This document shows positions 27,021 through 37,727 of a stretch of DNA of 64,000 nt, piece after piece. The notes below the pieces were generated by a model. It ran no database searches. It was not told the DNA's origin and was given only the letters and a program-made list of their open reading frames with translations. The stretch is from the NCBI RefSeq assembly GCF_002051585.1, contig NZ_MZGX01000006.1, forward strand, positions 1 to 64,000, in the 5' to 3' direction. This DNA is from Ruminiclostridium hungatei. Its GTDB lineage: Bacteria; Bacillota; Clostridia; Acetivibrionales; DSM-1351. A program made the position numbers and the translations under genes. Numbering within the stretch: position 1 is the first letter of the stretch; every line of letters begins with the position of its first letter.

Positions 27021-30000
27021 TTATTCCCCTGTGCCATGACAGCCGCAGGCGGCGTCATGGCACAACTCCCTCTCTTGTGCCGGTATAAAATCCAGTATCT
27101 TATCAATGTTCTTTTTCAGGTTGGGTTCAATAATACAGTCAAAATGCTGTCCTGAAATAATGTCATACTTAAAGCTGCCCTTGATATAAGGACTCCAGGT
27201 TTCAAAATTTTCTCCGAAAAATTCCCGGTAGAAGCTGGCTCCCTGCTGTTCACAGGAAAATATCCTGACATTGCCGTAATAGGGCTTTGGCAGGTGACTT
27301 GCCACACACCCGAAATTTTGAGCAAATATGTGAAACAGCGTATTCAGCATTTTCCTCTCATGCTCCATTAAATCCGCATCATTTCTGTCTATTGTGGCAT
27401 AGAGCTCATTGAGCCTCTCGGATATGGGCTTGACGGATAGTCTGCGGAACTCTTCCGCAACCTCCTTAAATTCCCCCTGCAGGTTGCATAAGGCCTCGGC
27501 GGTAACTTCACCGTCTCCCTCCTGCACGATGTACCTGATGCATCTTTCCAGGGTATCTTCGCTTGTTTTATAGCCTGCCTTGTATTCGTCGGCATTTATA
27601 AGCTTTGAGAAGGTTCTCTCCAGCAGCAGTTCATTTTCAAGGCTTGATTTCAGGGCTCTGTCATAGGCTTCGTCTGTCATTCCGCCAAAAGCCGTCATAG
27701 CCTTGTTCATTTGTATGGTGGCACTGATCAAGGTTACGTCTGACACACTGAGCCCGTATTCTCTCAGATATTCCGCAGCCTCCAGCGCTATGAGTCCCCC
27801 TACGCAATGGCCCATAAGTATGTAATTTGAATAGCCAAGCTGCTTCAGAATTCTGCCGTATTTTTTTCCCAGGAGCTTAAAGGTGTCCTGTGTCTCCATG
27901 GAAACATACTCGGCCTCATTCCCAAAGGAGAAACCCAATATGCTTTCATTTTCTCCGCTGGCTTTTTCAATATGGGAAAGCAAGGCGGTATATGCCGACA
28001 AAGTCCCCGTTCCCGCATGGAATAAAACCTTGGCCACAGATTTTTCATTGGGCTGGCTGCTGTTTTTAATCTGTATGAGAGAGGGGTCAATGAAACTGTC
28101 TTTTTCATTTTGGAATTTGTGTATTTTCATGGCAAGCTCTCGTACGGTGGGGGTCTGTATCATCTCTGTCAGCAGGGCGCTCCATTCCCAGTCCTTTGCC
28201 TCTTCAATTTCTTCTACGGTCTTTCCCACCACCTGGGCAATCAAAAGAGAATCACCTCCCACATTATAGAAGTTGTCGTCTCTTCCTATGGAGGCTGCTT
28301 TTAATTCTCTGCGCCATATTTCTGCTATCCGCTTCTCCAGATCTGTTTCGGGCATTTCCTTTTCGTCTCCCCCGATTGAAGAATTGGTCTCACTATTCTC
28401 CAGAAAGGCCCTTATTTTTTTCACATCTACTTTTCTATTTTCTGTAAGCGGCATTGTGGGCAGTATGACCAGGTTGCCCGGAATCATGTAGGAGGACAGG
28501 CTGTCCTTCAGATACTGCAGAATGTGATGCTTTTCCAGCTTTTCATATTCACTGCCGAACCTGGCAATATAGATTGTCTGACCGCACAAATCCAGTTTGC
28601 TGTCTTTGTGGGGGAATTGATAAACTATCTCCCCGTTATGCCTTTTAAGAATGCTCTCCCACTGGCCTCGTGAAAAGAAAGTCTCGTCTTCCCCCCGTTC
28701 GTCAAGAAACCCTGTCAAGCCGTCCTTGAATTCCATGGAGGTGAGAAGCATGTAGCTCATGCGGGTCTCCTCCAAAATTATCATGCTTCCGTTATCCGCC
28801 AGCAAATTACGCAGGTTTTCCATTACATGATGTATATCTGTGGAATTATGCAGGACGTTTGCGCACAGGATCAAATCAAAGGAGAAGGCCTCATAGCCCT
28901 GCAGTGCAAATTCCCTGTTAATATCAAAGATTCCGTATTTCACCCAGCCGTATTTTCCGAAGTTCTCCTGTGCCTTGTTTAAAAAGAAGGTGGACAGGTC
29001 AGTAAAGTGGTATTCCACATTATGGCCGTCCAGCGCGGGTATCAGATCGATGGAGGTCCCTCCTACTCCGGCTCCCACCTCCAGAATGCGGAATACCTTT
29101 TCCGGATGTTTTTCGTTGGATTTGCCGCATAAATAAAGGATTTCCTCCCTGGCTATGCCATTGTGCATGCTGTTGATTTTATTGTCGTGATATGCGGCCA
29201 TTGCAGGCTTTACATCTCCCTTTGGAAACAAAAGGTTTAATGGATTTTCATTTCCCTGAATCATCTGGGGAAGCAATTCACTGGACTCCTTGAGATATTG
29301 GAGAAATTCCCTGCTGTAGTTGAAGGCCTCCTCTGTTTTATAAAAATCCTCCCAGAGAGCACTGGAATCAAAATTATGCTGATTTTCAACGAGCATGTAG
29401 GTTTCCTCCTGCTCCCTGAGAATTCCTTCCTGTGCCAGTACCTTCAGCCATCTTTTCGTCAGCTTGTGAAGCTTTTCCGGAATGTTCATCACCTGTGTCA
29501 GCTCACTAAAGCTGTGTGCCTTATGTAAATCCTTGAATATTCCATACCCTCTGAACACATTATAGATATCACTGATAACCACCAGCTCCGACTTTCTGGT
29601 CCAGATTTCCAGCAGATTTTCATCGATGCTGCCGGCATGGGATTTTCCCGCAGAATTCAGCATTTCCAGCTCCTGGGCGTCAATTTCCGCTTCCATGGAG
29701 CCGCTCTTTCTTTTAGGCGAGACTGCGGCACTGATTTTCAATTCGTCAGGGGGTGTTCCCACCGTCAGGGCAGCCGCTGAATCTATTTGGGGATATTCCA
29801 ATAAGGAAGCCCTTATTTCAGCCAGTTCTATCCTGTGTCCGTGTATTTTTACCTGCTCGTCACCGGCCTCCCTGCCTTTGAAGATAATCATGCCATCCCT
29901 TCTGTAGCAGCCCCTGTCACCGGTTCTGTAGATTCTTTCTCCTGTTCCGGGCAGAGTAAGGTACTTTTCCGAATTCAAGACGGCATCATTGAGGTAGCCT

Positions 30001-32627
30001 GCTGACAAGCCGTCTCCTCCGATATACAGATTACCGTCTACATAATCCGGGCAAGGCTGCAGATATTTATTCAGCACATGGAATTTTTGATTTGCCATGG
30101 GCCTGCCGTAGGGTACACTTTTTTCAAAGGTTTCATTCCTTTGTATATCATAATAAACGGACCATATGGACGCTTCGGTAGCACCGCCCTTGCTCACTGC
30201 CGAAATATTTGGGAAAAGGTTGTATATCCTGTCAGGCAGATTTGCAGGTATCCAGTCACCTGATAATATGGACAGACGCAGGAAGGTGCTTTTTCTTATG
30301 CCCTCCGCCGACTCCAGATAATTGACTATCATCTGGGTCTGTGCAGGTACTGTGTTCAACACGCTCACCCTGTGAAGCAGTATCAGATCGTATAAATATT
30401 TGGGGTCCTTAATGCCGGACGGATTTGGCAATACAAGAGTACCGCCAACCAGAAGACAACTGAAGAGATCAAATACCGAAAGGTCAAAAGACAGGTTTGC
30501 CAGCCCCAGGAACACATCCTCCCGGCTGATGCCGTACCGCTCATTCACATCCAGGATTGTATTCATTGCCGCCCTGTGTGAAATAATAACCCCCTTGGGT
30601 TCGCCGGTGGTCCCCGAGGTGAAAATGATATAGGCCGGACGGTCATAGTCCCTGTCCCGTTCAAAGCGGCTTAAATCTCCGTCGCCCGGTTGAAGGCCTC
30701 TCACATTGACATTGTGGCAGCACTGCTGCAATTCCGGCTCCTCCTGCTCAGACAGCAGAACCCTGATGCCGGCGGTGTTTATTATTTTTTTCTTTCTTGC
30801 AGCAGGCTGCTTTGCATCAATGGGCACATATGTGGCTTTCATCAGCAGTACAGCCATTACCGCCGCCACCTGCCACTCATTTTTATCAATATTTATCCCT
30901 ATGTTGTCTCCTGCTGTGACACCTTCTGCTTTTAAGGCCTCGGCAACACAACGCACATATTTTGCCAATGCCCCGTAGGTAAATTCGCTGTCATCGGTTA
31001 TAAGGGCAGTTTTGTTGGGGAAAGCTCCAAGCGACTCCAGGAACCCCTCCTCCAGCATGAGCGGTGCGAAATATTTACCTGTATCGTTGATGCGTTTTCT
31101 CACAGCCAACGTGTCCCGGGGCAGGCTCACCGGATGCAGCCGGGAAAGCACCCTGCCCGCGTTCTCCTTGCAAATGGAGAATATCAAGCCGGAAAAACTT
31201 TCAAACATATCATTTATCATATGTTCTTCAAAAACACCTTCTCTGACATCCCAGTTTATTTTTGCGCCTCCGTTTTCATCCGATACCTGGCAATCAATAT
31301 ATACCTGGGGGGTCTGGCTTATCTTGTACTCAATGCTCCTTCTGACTGTGGCGTCATTTTCACCTGCCAGTCCCACGGTACTTGTAAACACCACAGGAAT
31401 GATGACATTCTTTTTTCTTTCCTTGGTCAGCTTCCTTAATACTTCAACACCCGAAAGAGCATTGTGTTCCAAATCGGCCCAGAGGTCCTCCTGTATTGTT
31501 TTTGCCCTTTCAAGGAAGGTCCTTTGAAAATCCAGCTTCACCGACAAGACATTGACATCTGTGAAATCACCCACAACCCGGTCTATATCCTCAACAACCC
31601 GTGGCCTGTTGAAAAAGGTGGTGTTTATGCAGAAGCTCTCATTTGAAGACCACAGTGAAACCACTTCCGCCAGTGCGGACAGCACAAGCACCGTTGGGGT
31701 AATCTGGCTGTCTTTTGCAACACCGCATAGTTTGTTCCATTTCTCACCATCGAGAAATATTCTCTTCTGGGAGAATTCATGCCCTGTGAGCCCTGATTTC
31801 TTAAGCACCGGCAGCTCAGGAGCCTCCCCCATTTCCGGCAGCTTATTCTCCCAGTATTCCAGAGCATTTTGCCGTTTCCTGCTGTTCAGGAGCTTCAGAT
31901 TATTCTGGTAGCTTACAATATCCCTGTATAAGGTTGAGTATATTATGGGCATATCCGGCTTTCTGTAGAACTCTTCCAGATCATTTAAAATAATGTTCAT
32001 ACTCAGAAAGTCTGCAATCAGCATATCCAGTGAAAAATGGACAATACTTCTTCCGTCCTCCACACTCAAAGCCACATCACACATGGGCCATTCTCCAAGC
32101 TTATACTGCTTGTTGGCAAGCTGTGACCTGAGCCTTTCCTTTTCCCGGCTGCTCTCTTCAGACTTCTCACGCAGGTCTGCAAAAGTGATTTTTACATGGG
32201 GGACAGTTTCCTGAACAATCTGGCAGCCTGCATCAAATATGACCGCCCTGAGCATGTCATGCTTCCGGATTACTTTATTCCAGGCAGTTTCAAGTCCATT
32301 TACGTCCAGTATTTCATCAAATACCACTTCCAGGTAGCCGTGGCAGCCTACTCCCCCCAATTCATACATTTTGTTTCTTCCAATAACATAAGAACTTTGA
32401 ATATCTGTCAGCGGGAATTCTTCAAACCTTGCCGCAGTATTATTGGTGAACATGGTATTGTTTGTCGCTTCCAGGTATTTCAAAAGCTCCGCCTTATTAT
32501 CCTTCAGGCTTTCTCTTATTTCTTCGGTCACTGCGCCTTTAGGAGCCTTGAATTTCACTGCTTCCCCTTCGCTCCACATAACAATTTCTTTTTCTGAGAG
32601 TTCCTCAATTAATTTCCTGATATCCAT
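27021..32627 (-). CDS. NRPS, docking-Cy-A-MT-PCP-TE, cysteine module 2 (PchF-like)
   Basis: 1868 residues. Rough layout: TubC-type docking domain 1-55; Cy domain 70-490 with heterocyclisation motif D201-x4-D206-x2-S209 instead of HHxxxDG; A domain from about 510 ('FTSGTTGEPKGVIISH' near 670); a SAM methyltransferase inserted between A8 and A9 ('LEVGAGVGGTSIDL' near 1180); A10 'MPLTENRKVDVKK' near 1395; PCP with Ser1460 ('NVGGDSLLIA'); and a TE domain. A-domain positions (FDLSVFDLF, LNTVPA, SGDW, ATEASIWS) fit a cysteine-activating code. The order is that of PchF. Predicted role: cyclise and N-methylate the second cysteine and release the acid. The TE nucleophile is Cys1608 (GHCVGG), not Ser. 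AAAGGAG site before ATG 32627. Confidence 0.93.
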   Translation of the reverse strand: MDIRKLIEELSEKEIVMWSEGEAVKFKAPKGAVTEEIRESLKDNKAELLKYLEATNNTMFTNNTAARFEEFPLTDIQSSYVIGRNKMYELGGVGCHGYLEVVFDEILDVNGLETAWNKVIRKHDMLRAVIFDAGCQIVQETVPHVKITFADLREKSEESSREKERLRSQLANKQYKLGEWPMCDVALSVEDGRSIVHFSLDMLIADFLSMNIILNDLEEFYRKPDMPIIYSTLYRDIVSYQNNLKLLNSRKRQNALEYWENKLPEMGEAPELPVLKKSGLTGHEFSQKRIFLDGEKWNKLCGVAKDSQITPTVLVLSALAEVVSLWSSNESFCINTTFFNRPRVVEDIDRVVGDFTDVNVLSVKLDFQRTFLERAKTIQEDLWADLEHNALSGVEVLRKLTKERKKNVIIPVVFTSTVGLAGENDATVRRSIEYKISQTPQVYIDCQVSDENGGAKINWDVREGVFEEHMINDMFESFSGLIFSICKENAGRVLSRLHPVSLPRDTLAVRKRINDTGKYFAPLMLEEGFLESLGAFPNKTALITDDSEFTYGALAKYVRCVAEALKAEGVTAGDNIGINIDKNEWQVAAVMAVLLMKATYVPIDAKQPAARKKKIINTAGIRVLLSEQEEPELQQCCHNVNVRGLQPGDGDLSRFERDRDYDRPAYIIFTSGTTGEPKGVIISHRAAMNTILDVNERYGISREDVFLGLANLSFDLSVFDLFSCLLVGGTLVLPNPSGIKDPKYLYDLILLHRVSVLNTVPAQTQMIVNYLESAEGIRKSTFLRLSILSGDWIPANLPDRIYNLFPNISAVSKGGATEASIWSVYYDIQRNETFEKSVPYGRPMANQKFHVLNKYLQPCPDYVDGNLYIGGDGLSAGYLNDAVLNSEKYLTLPGTGERIYRTGDRGCYRRDGMIIFKGREAGDEQVKIHGHRIELAEIRASLLEYPQIDSAAALTVGTPPDELKISAAVSPKRKSGSMEAEIDAQELEMLNSAGKSHAGSIDENLLEIWTRKSELVVISDIYNVFRGYGIFKDLHKAHSFSELTQVMNIPEKLHKLTKRWLKVLAQEGILREQEETYMLVENQHNFDSSALWEDFYKTEEAFNYSREFLQYLKESSELLPQMIQGNENPLNLLFPKGDVKPAMAAYHDNKINSMHNGIAREEILYLCGKSNEKHPEKVFRILEVGAGVGGTSIDLIPALDGHNVEYHFTDLSTFFLNKAQENFGKYGWVKYGIFDINREFALQGYEAFSFDLILCANVLHNSTDIHHVMENLRNLLADNGSMIILEETRMSYMLLTSMEFKDGLTGFLDERGEDETFFSRGQWESILKRHNGEIVYQFPHKDSKLDLCGQTIYIARFGSEYEKLEKHHILQYLKDSLSSYMIPGNLVILPTMPLTENRKVDVKKIRAFLENSETNSSIGGDEKEMPETDLEKRIAEIWRRELKAASIGRDDNFYNVGGDSLLIAQVVGKTVEEIEEAKDWEWSALLTEMIQTPTVRELAMKIHKFQNEKDSFIDPSLIQIKNSSQPNEKSVAKVLFHAGTGTLSAYTALLSHIEKASGENESILGFSFGNEAEYVSMETQDTFKLLGKKYGRILKQLGYSNYILMGHCVGGLIALEAAEYLREYGLSVSDVTLISATIQMNKAMTAFGGMTDEAYDRALKSSLENELLLERTFSKLINADEYKAGYKTSEDTLERCIRYIVQEGDGEVTAEALCNLQGEFKEVAEEFRRLSVKPISERLNELYATIDRNDADLMEHERKMLNTLFHIFAQNFGCVASHLPKPYYGNVRIFSCEQQGASFYREFFGENFETWSPYIKGSFKYDIISGQHFDCIIEPNLKKNIDKILDFIPAQERELCHDAACGCHGTGE

Positions 32628-32683
32628 ATTTCATCTCCTTTCAAATGACACTCAAGTATTTTTCGCCGGTATAGCGGTTGATT

Positions 32684-35600
32684 TTAAATGGCTTCAACTT
32701 CAAAATCGCTGTTCAGTTTATCAATTTCCAGTGCAAATGCATGAATAGTAGGGGCTTTAAATAATATTCTTACCGATATGTTCACCGGGTCATCAAAAAT
32801 GGCTTCGATTCTGGTTACTATGGCCACCGCCTTCAGACTGTCTCCCCCCAATGTAAAGAAATTATCAAACCTGGACAGCCTTTCCCTGTTGAGAACCTCT
32901 TTCCATATTTCTCCTATCTGTATTTCCAATGGATTTTGAGGCGGAACGTAAGTCTCAGTATCCGTGTGTTCATTTAAAAGCCTTTGTATCTCCCTTTTAT
33001 CCGGCTTTCCATTTTCCAGCAATGGAATTCTGCCTGAAAAGTAATATGTTTCAGGTATCATGTAGCCTGGTAAAAGTTTTTCCAAAGCACTTTTCAATGC
33101 CTCCCCTCCCGGTTCCATTTTTTCCTTCAGCACCACATATGCAGCCAAACGGCTTCCCCCTGCCCTTTTGACAACACACACAACAGCATCTGCAATCCGG
33201 GGATTTTTCTTCAAGGCGCTTTCGATTTCTCCGATTTCTATCCTGTAACCTTTTATTTTTACCTGATTATCCTTTCTGCCTAAAAACTCAATGGTGCCGT
33301 CCTTCCATATCCTTCCCGCATCCCCGGTTTTGTACCACCTTATGGTATCCGTTATAAACTTTTCCCGGGTCAGCTCTTCATCCCCCCTGTAGCCCTTGGC
33401 CACTCCTGCGCCTCCTATCCGGAGTTCTCCCTGAACATACTCGGGGCATATCCTTCCCAGGTCATCCATTACTCTATATATCTGATTTCCCAGTGGGTTC
33501 CCATACGGAATTGATACCCAGGCAGAGGGTATTTCCCTGGGTACAATAAGATAATTTGACCAGACGGAGGCCTCTGTAGCTCCTCCCATTGCCGCCACAA
33601 CAGAGTTTTCGCTTCTGTTGTAGAATCTTGAAGGCAGGTCAAGAGCTATCCAGTCTCCTGAGAGCATTGCCACTCTTATATTGAGCTTTCTTCCCTTTCC
33701 CTCAGCCATGGTGACCAGCATGTCAAAGAGCATGGGAACCGAATTCCAGATGCTTATGCTATACTGCTCCATGAGGGAGAGCCACAGCGCGGGCTCTCTG
33801 GAACCCGCCTCGTCCAGCACCACCAGTCTGCCTCCGCAGGACAGCATTCCGAATACATCGTATACCGACAGGTCGAAATCGATTGCAGAAACCATAAGTA
33901 CCGTATCCTCTGAGGTTATGCCATACCTGCGGTTAATATCCTCTATGGTATTGACTGCGCTTCCGTGGCTGATTTCAACTCCTTTGGGCACGCCGGTACT
34001 GCCGGAAGTCATTATCACATATGCGCTGCTTTCCGGAGAAACCGGAACAGGCTTTTCCAGCGATATTCTTTCTTCTGCTTCATCCAGGTTTATTATCCTG
34101 ATTTCTTCACCGTACAGTGAACAGTCTCTAATTGTCCCGGTATCTGAAACAATATAATTTATTCCTGTTTGACGAAGGATTTTCTTTCTTCTGTCCTCAG
34201 GCTGGTTCACTCCAATGGGAACATACACCCCTCCTGAAAACAGTATTCCAAGCATTGCATATATCTGACCGCACCCCCGGGGAAGTGTAATCCCTATATA
34301 ATCTCCCTGTTTTATTCCTGCCTTCACCAACAGGCCGGCTATTGCCATGGCCTTACTATACAAATGGCCGTAAGAGATTTCTTTTTTTGAAATCCCGTCA
34401 ATAACAGCAACATTTCCAGGCTTACTTTGGGCGTTCTTCAAAAAATCTGTTATAAGCGATTTCCTGGGATAGCTTACAGGCAGGATTCCATCCAGTTCTG
34501 CTTTTCTTTGCTCAAGCTGCCTTTGGGGCAGTACGTCAAAAACGGCATTCCAGTTATCTGCTGCCGCCAACTTTTTCACCAGGTCCACAAGGGCATTGAA
34601 CATGTCCTCCAGCATGCCCTCTGGAAACAACTCATCAACTGCGTCCCAGCACAAAATAAGAGCACCGTCCCTGACATAAGTTTGAAAATCAAGCCATACT
34701 TGAGGCGTCTGGGATACCATATAGCTTATATCTCCGAAAACCTCCCTGGATAAACCGGTTTCAAGAGGACTGTCTATATTGCAGGCAAAAACCACCGGGG
34801 CCACAAAACCGGCACTCCCCATTGTTTTAAAAATGTCCCTTTGTACATTGACTCCTGAATAATGGCTGTGGGCCACATTTTCCAAAAATGTGCCCCTGAC
34901 CCTGTGCAGGGTGTCTATAAAAGCTTCGTTCCCTTTTCTGTGAAAATCCAGCAGCAGAAGATTTGTAAAGTCTGCAACCATATTCCTTATTTCTTCATTT
35001 TCAGTATCTCGATTAAACAACGGTATATTTATCAAAAAGGAAGCCTGGTTGCACCACCGTTCAAGTATCAGTGCATAGCAGGTCAGCAGGCACATGGAGG
35101 GAGTGGCTTTATACCCTGAGGCTACGCGTCTGATTTCACTCCAGGCTTCCTTGTCTATGATGCACTGCCTTCTGCTGAATCTTGTTTCTGATATAAGTTC
35201 CGGTTTTTTTGCCAGGGGTATACCCGGTATCTCACAGTTCAACCCGGATATTTTATTTTCCCAGAATTTTCTATCCTCATTAAATTCCCTGTCACTTATT
35301 TCATTTTTCCTGTTTTCCATATAATCCTGAAAGGTGTATGTGGATTGCCGGATGAATTCCTTTCCCGTATAGGCTTCCGCCAGATGCTGAAGAAGGATGC
35401 CAAGACTTGACACGTCAGCCACAAGCAAATCCACATCTAAAAACATCCTTGTTTTTTCACAGGGCAAAAGGGCCAGGGAAAGCCCTGCAACTTCACCCTT
35501 TTCAACTTTCAGCTTCCTGTGGGACAATTCTTCTCTCAGTGCAAGCAGCTCCTTTTCGGCAGCATTTTTAGGCAGCCTGCTGAAATCATATACTCCCATT

Positions 35601-36115
35601 TCCCGGGAATAGGGGGTGGGCATTATTATCTGCTTTCCTGTTTCCAGAAACTTCGCCCTCAGCATGGGGTGGTAGTCCAAAATGGTGTTCCAGGCCTTTT
35701 TCAGCCTTTCGCCGTCACCCCTTTCCCCGTCTATTTCCAGGTAAGCGTGACAGCCCACACCGCCTAGCGGCTGTTCATCGTCCCTTCCCACAAAATATGC
35801 GTATTGAACATCAGTCAAATCAAATTCGCTGTTTTCAGTTATTTTGGCAGTTACCTGCTGCTTCCTGCCTTGACTTACCCCGGAGGAGTGTATCATTTGC
35901 GCCCACTCACCCAGGGTGGGCTTTTCAATCAAGCCGGAAAACGGTATCTTAAGTCCATATTTTCTCAAATGGTTTGAAATCTGCATTATCATGATGGAGC
36001 TTAGGCCCGCTTCAATTAAATTGGTATTTTCAGTTATCCCGGAAATAGCTAGCATATCCTCCGCTTTTTTATGTACAAAAGTAACCGCGTCTATCTTCAA
36101 ATCCTCATTTGTCAT
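32684..36115 (-). CDS. NRPS, ArCP-Cy-A-PCP, cysteine module 1 (PchE/HMWP2-like)
   Basis: 1143 residues. ArCP 5-80 with phosphopantetheine Ser40 ('EAGLSSIMIMQ'); Cy domain about 95-530 with D229-x4-D234-x2-S237; A domain with 'MTSGSTGVPKGVEISHGSAV' near 705 and a probable cysteine code (FDLSVYD, IWNSVP, LSGDW, ATEASVW); C-terminal PCP with Ser1093 ('TLGGDSLKAVAI'). It loads salicylate from the AMP ligase, joins it to cysteine and closes a thiazoline ring (family knowledge). Unlike PchE there is no inserted epimerase/MT-like domain, so the first ring should keep L-configuration. Ends 56 nt before the second NRPS. Confidence 0.93.
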   Translation of the reverse strand: MTNEDLKIDAVTFVHKKAEDMLAISGITENTNLIEAGLSSIMIMQISNHLRKYGLKIPFSGLIEKPTLGEWAQMIHSSGVSQGRKQQVTAKITENSEFDLTDVQYAYFVGRDDEQPLGGVGCHAYLEIDGERGDGERLKKAWNTILDYHPMLRAKFLETGKQIIMPTPYSREMGVYDFSRLPKNAAEKELLALREELSHRKLKVEKGEVAGLSLALLPCEKTRMFLDVDLLVADVSSLGILLQHLAEAYTGKEFIRQSTYTFQDYMENRKNEISDREFNEDRKFWENKISGLNCEIPGIPLAKKPELISETRFSRRQCIIDKEAWSEIRRVASGYKATPSMCLLTCYALILERWCNQASFLINIPLFNRDTENEEIRNMVADFTNLLLLDFHRKGNEAFIDTLHRVRGTFLENVAHSHYSGVNVQRDIFKTMGSAGFVAPVVFACNIDSPLETGLSREVFGDISYMVSQTPQVWLDFQTYVRDGALILCWDAVDELFPEGMLEDMFNALVDLVKKLAAADNWNAVFDVLPQRQLEQRKAELDGILPVSYPRKSLITDFLKNAQSKPGNVAVIDGISKKEISYGHLYSKAMAIAGLLVKAGIKQGDYIGITLPRGCGQIYAMLGILFSGGVYVPIGVNQPEDRRKKILRQTGINYIVSDTGTIRDCSLYGEEIRIINLDEAEERISLEKPVPVSPESSAYVIMTSGSTGVPKGVEISHGSAVNTIEDINRRYGITSEDTVLMVSAIDFDLSVYDVFGMLSCGGRLVVLDEAGSREPALWLSLMEQYSISIWNSVPMLFDMLVTMAEGKGRKLNIRVAMLSGDWIALDLPSRFYNRSENSVVAAMGGATEASVWSNYLIVPREIPSAWVSIPYGNPLGNQIYRVMDDLGRICPEYVQGELRIGGAGVAKGYRGDEELTREKFITDTIRWYKTGDAGRIWKDGTIEFLGRKDNQVKIKGYRIEIGEIESALKKNPRIADAVVCVVKRAGGSRLAAYVVLKEKMEPGGEALKSALEKLLPGYMIPETYYFSGRIPLLENGKPDKREIQRLLNEHTDTETYVPPQNPLEIQIGEIWKEVLNRERLSRFDNFFTLGGDSLKAVAIVTRIEAIFDDPVNISVRILFKAPTIHAFALEIDKLNSDFEVEAI

Positions 36116-36131
36116 TATGAAAGCCCTCCTT

Positions 36132-37727
36132 TTACAGCTTTTCCCCCAGTTCTCTCAATTTGTTCCTGTCTATTTTCCCCACGCTTGTAAGAGGCCAATT
36201 GCTTATATAAGCAACCTGGTCCGGCAATTTGAAGGCAGCCACCTCCATATCTGCCAGACAGTTTCTGATATTATTCAAAGACATTTTTTCAGAGCCCTCC
36301 AATATGAAGGCACAGATTTTTTCACCCAGCAGCTTATCCTTGATTCCTACCACTTGGACCTCACTTATCAGCTCATTTTTCAGCAGCAATTCTTCTATTT
36401 CTGATGGAATTATCTTTTCTCCGGCCCTGTTTATCATTTCGGTCAATCTTCCTGCCACCTGATAATTGCCGTCTTTTAACCTCCTTGCCCTGTCCCCCGT
36501 CTTAAAATAGCATTCCTCCGATATGCGGTCCTTATTGACTTCCTCCAGATTGTAATAACCGTAAATGGTATAGGCACCTCTCACAAGCAGCTCCCCATAC
36601 TCACCCTCCGGCACCTCTTCTCCCTTTTCATCCACGATTAAAACCTCGTCATAGGGAGATATGGGTTTCCCCTGGGTGTGATATCTCACATAGTCACTGC
36701 CTTTTAAATCAGTACAGCAAATCAGACCTTCGGCAATTCCAAATATCTGCTGCAGCCGGCAATTAAAGGCTTTCTCCACCCTTTGTGCCAAATAGGGGTC
36801 AAGTACCGACCCTCCCACCTGAATCACCTCAAGAGACGACAAATCATATTCCTCACCCAGTTCCAGAAATTCAATGCACATGCTTGCCATTGCAGGCACA
36901 AGTCCGGTTATGGTGACTTTTTCTTCCTCAATCAGCGGGATAATTTCATCCGGGCTGGTAACACTGCATATTACTATTCTCCCTCCGGCAGTAAGGGTTC
37001 CCATTAAGCCCGGACATCCCAGGGGAAAGTTATGGGCGATGGGCAGTGCTGCCAGATACACCGAGTTTGAAGTCAGCTTGCATCTCCCGGCTGTTTCCTT
37101 TGCCACGTACAAATAGTCGGCATGCCTGCGTGGAATAAGTTTAGGTATGCCCGTAGTCCCTCCCGAAAGCAGAAACAGGCCTATGTCTGCGGAGTCCGCC
37201 GCCTCCGCTTCAGAAAATACACAGTCTGCCCGCAATTCCCCGAATGAAGTGAATTCCTCATTTTCTCCAAGCACAATAACTCTCACTCCATTACACGATT
37301 CACTAAGAATTTCTCTGGCCATTTCCTTATAATCAAAACCCAGGTATCTGTCTTTTATGATATAGCCCCTGGCATCTGATTTTTCCAATATGCCTTTAAT
37401 TTCCGTTTTTCTTTGGGCGGGCAAAGCCATGACGGGTATCATTCCTGCTTTGAAAAGGGCAAATATGGCAATGACAAATTCCATGGAATTGGGAATTTGC
37501 AGAACTATTTTATCTCCCCTTTTGAAACCGCTGCTCAGGAAGCCCTGTGCCACGCTCCCCGCCTCAGTTTCCAACTGTCCATAGGTAAGCTGTCTTCCGT
37601 TTTCAGTAACAGCTACATTTTCACCGTACCTTTGGCTCCATAAAGTCAGTGCCCCACCTAAAGTAACCGGCTCCCAGACATTCTTCCTGTAAAATCGCTC
37701 CAGTTTGTTTTTAGTCTCCATGTTCAT
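36132..37727 (-). CDS. salicylate-AMP ligase (PchD/YbtE/DhbE family)
   Basis: 531 residues. Stand-alone adenylation enzyme with the aryl-acid-ligase signature 'LLSGGTTGIPKLIPRRHADY', 'GIAEGLI' and the A10 lysine in 'PLTSVGKIDRNKL'. It activates an aryl acid as AMP ester and loads it on the ArCP of the NRPS encoded 16 nt downstream. The salicylate synthase in the same operon points to salicylate rather than 2,3-dihydroxybenzoate. Start ATG 37727 with GGAGG at 7 nt. It is the first gene after the operon promoter and a leader of about 230 nt. Confidence 0.93.
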   Translation of the reverse strand: MNMETKNKLERFYRKNVWEPVTLGGALTLWSQRYGENVAVTENGRQLTYGQLETEAGSVAQGFLSSGFKRGDKIVLQIPNSMEFVIAIFALFKAGMIPVMALPAQRKTEIKGILEKSDARGYIIKDRYLGFDYKEMAREILSESCNGVRVIVLGENEEFTSFGELRADCVFSEAEAADSADIGLFLLSGGTTGIPKLIPRRHADYLYVAKETAGRCKLTSNSVYLAALPIAHNFPLGCPGLMGTLTAGGRIVICSVTSPDEIIPLIEEEKVTITGLVPAMASMCIEFLELGEEYDLSSLEVIQVGGSVLDPYLAQRVEKAFNCRLQQIFGIAEGLICCTDLKGSDYVRYHTQGKPISPYDEVLIVDEKGEEVPEGEYGELLVRGAYTIYGYYNLEEVNKDRISEECYFKTGDRARRLKDGNYQVAGRLTEMINRAGEKIIPSEIEELLLKNELISEVQVVGIKDKLLGEKICAFILEGSEKMSLNNIRNCLADMEVAAFKLPDQVAYISNWPLTSVGKIDRNKLRELGEKL

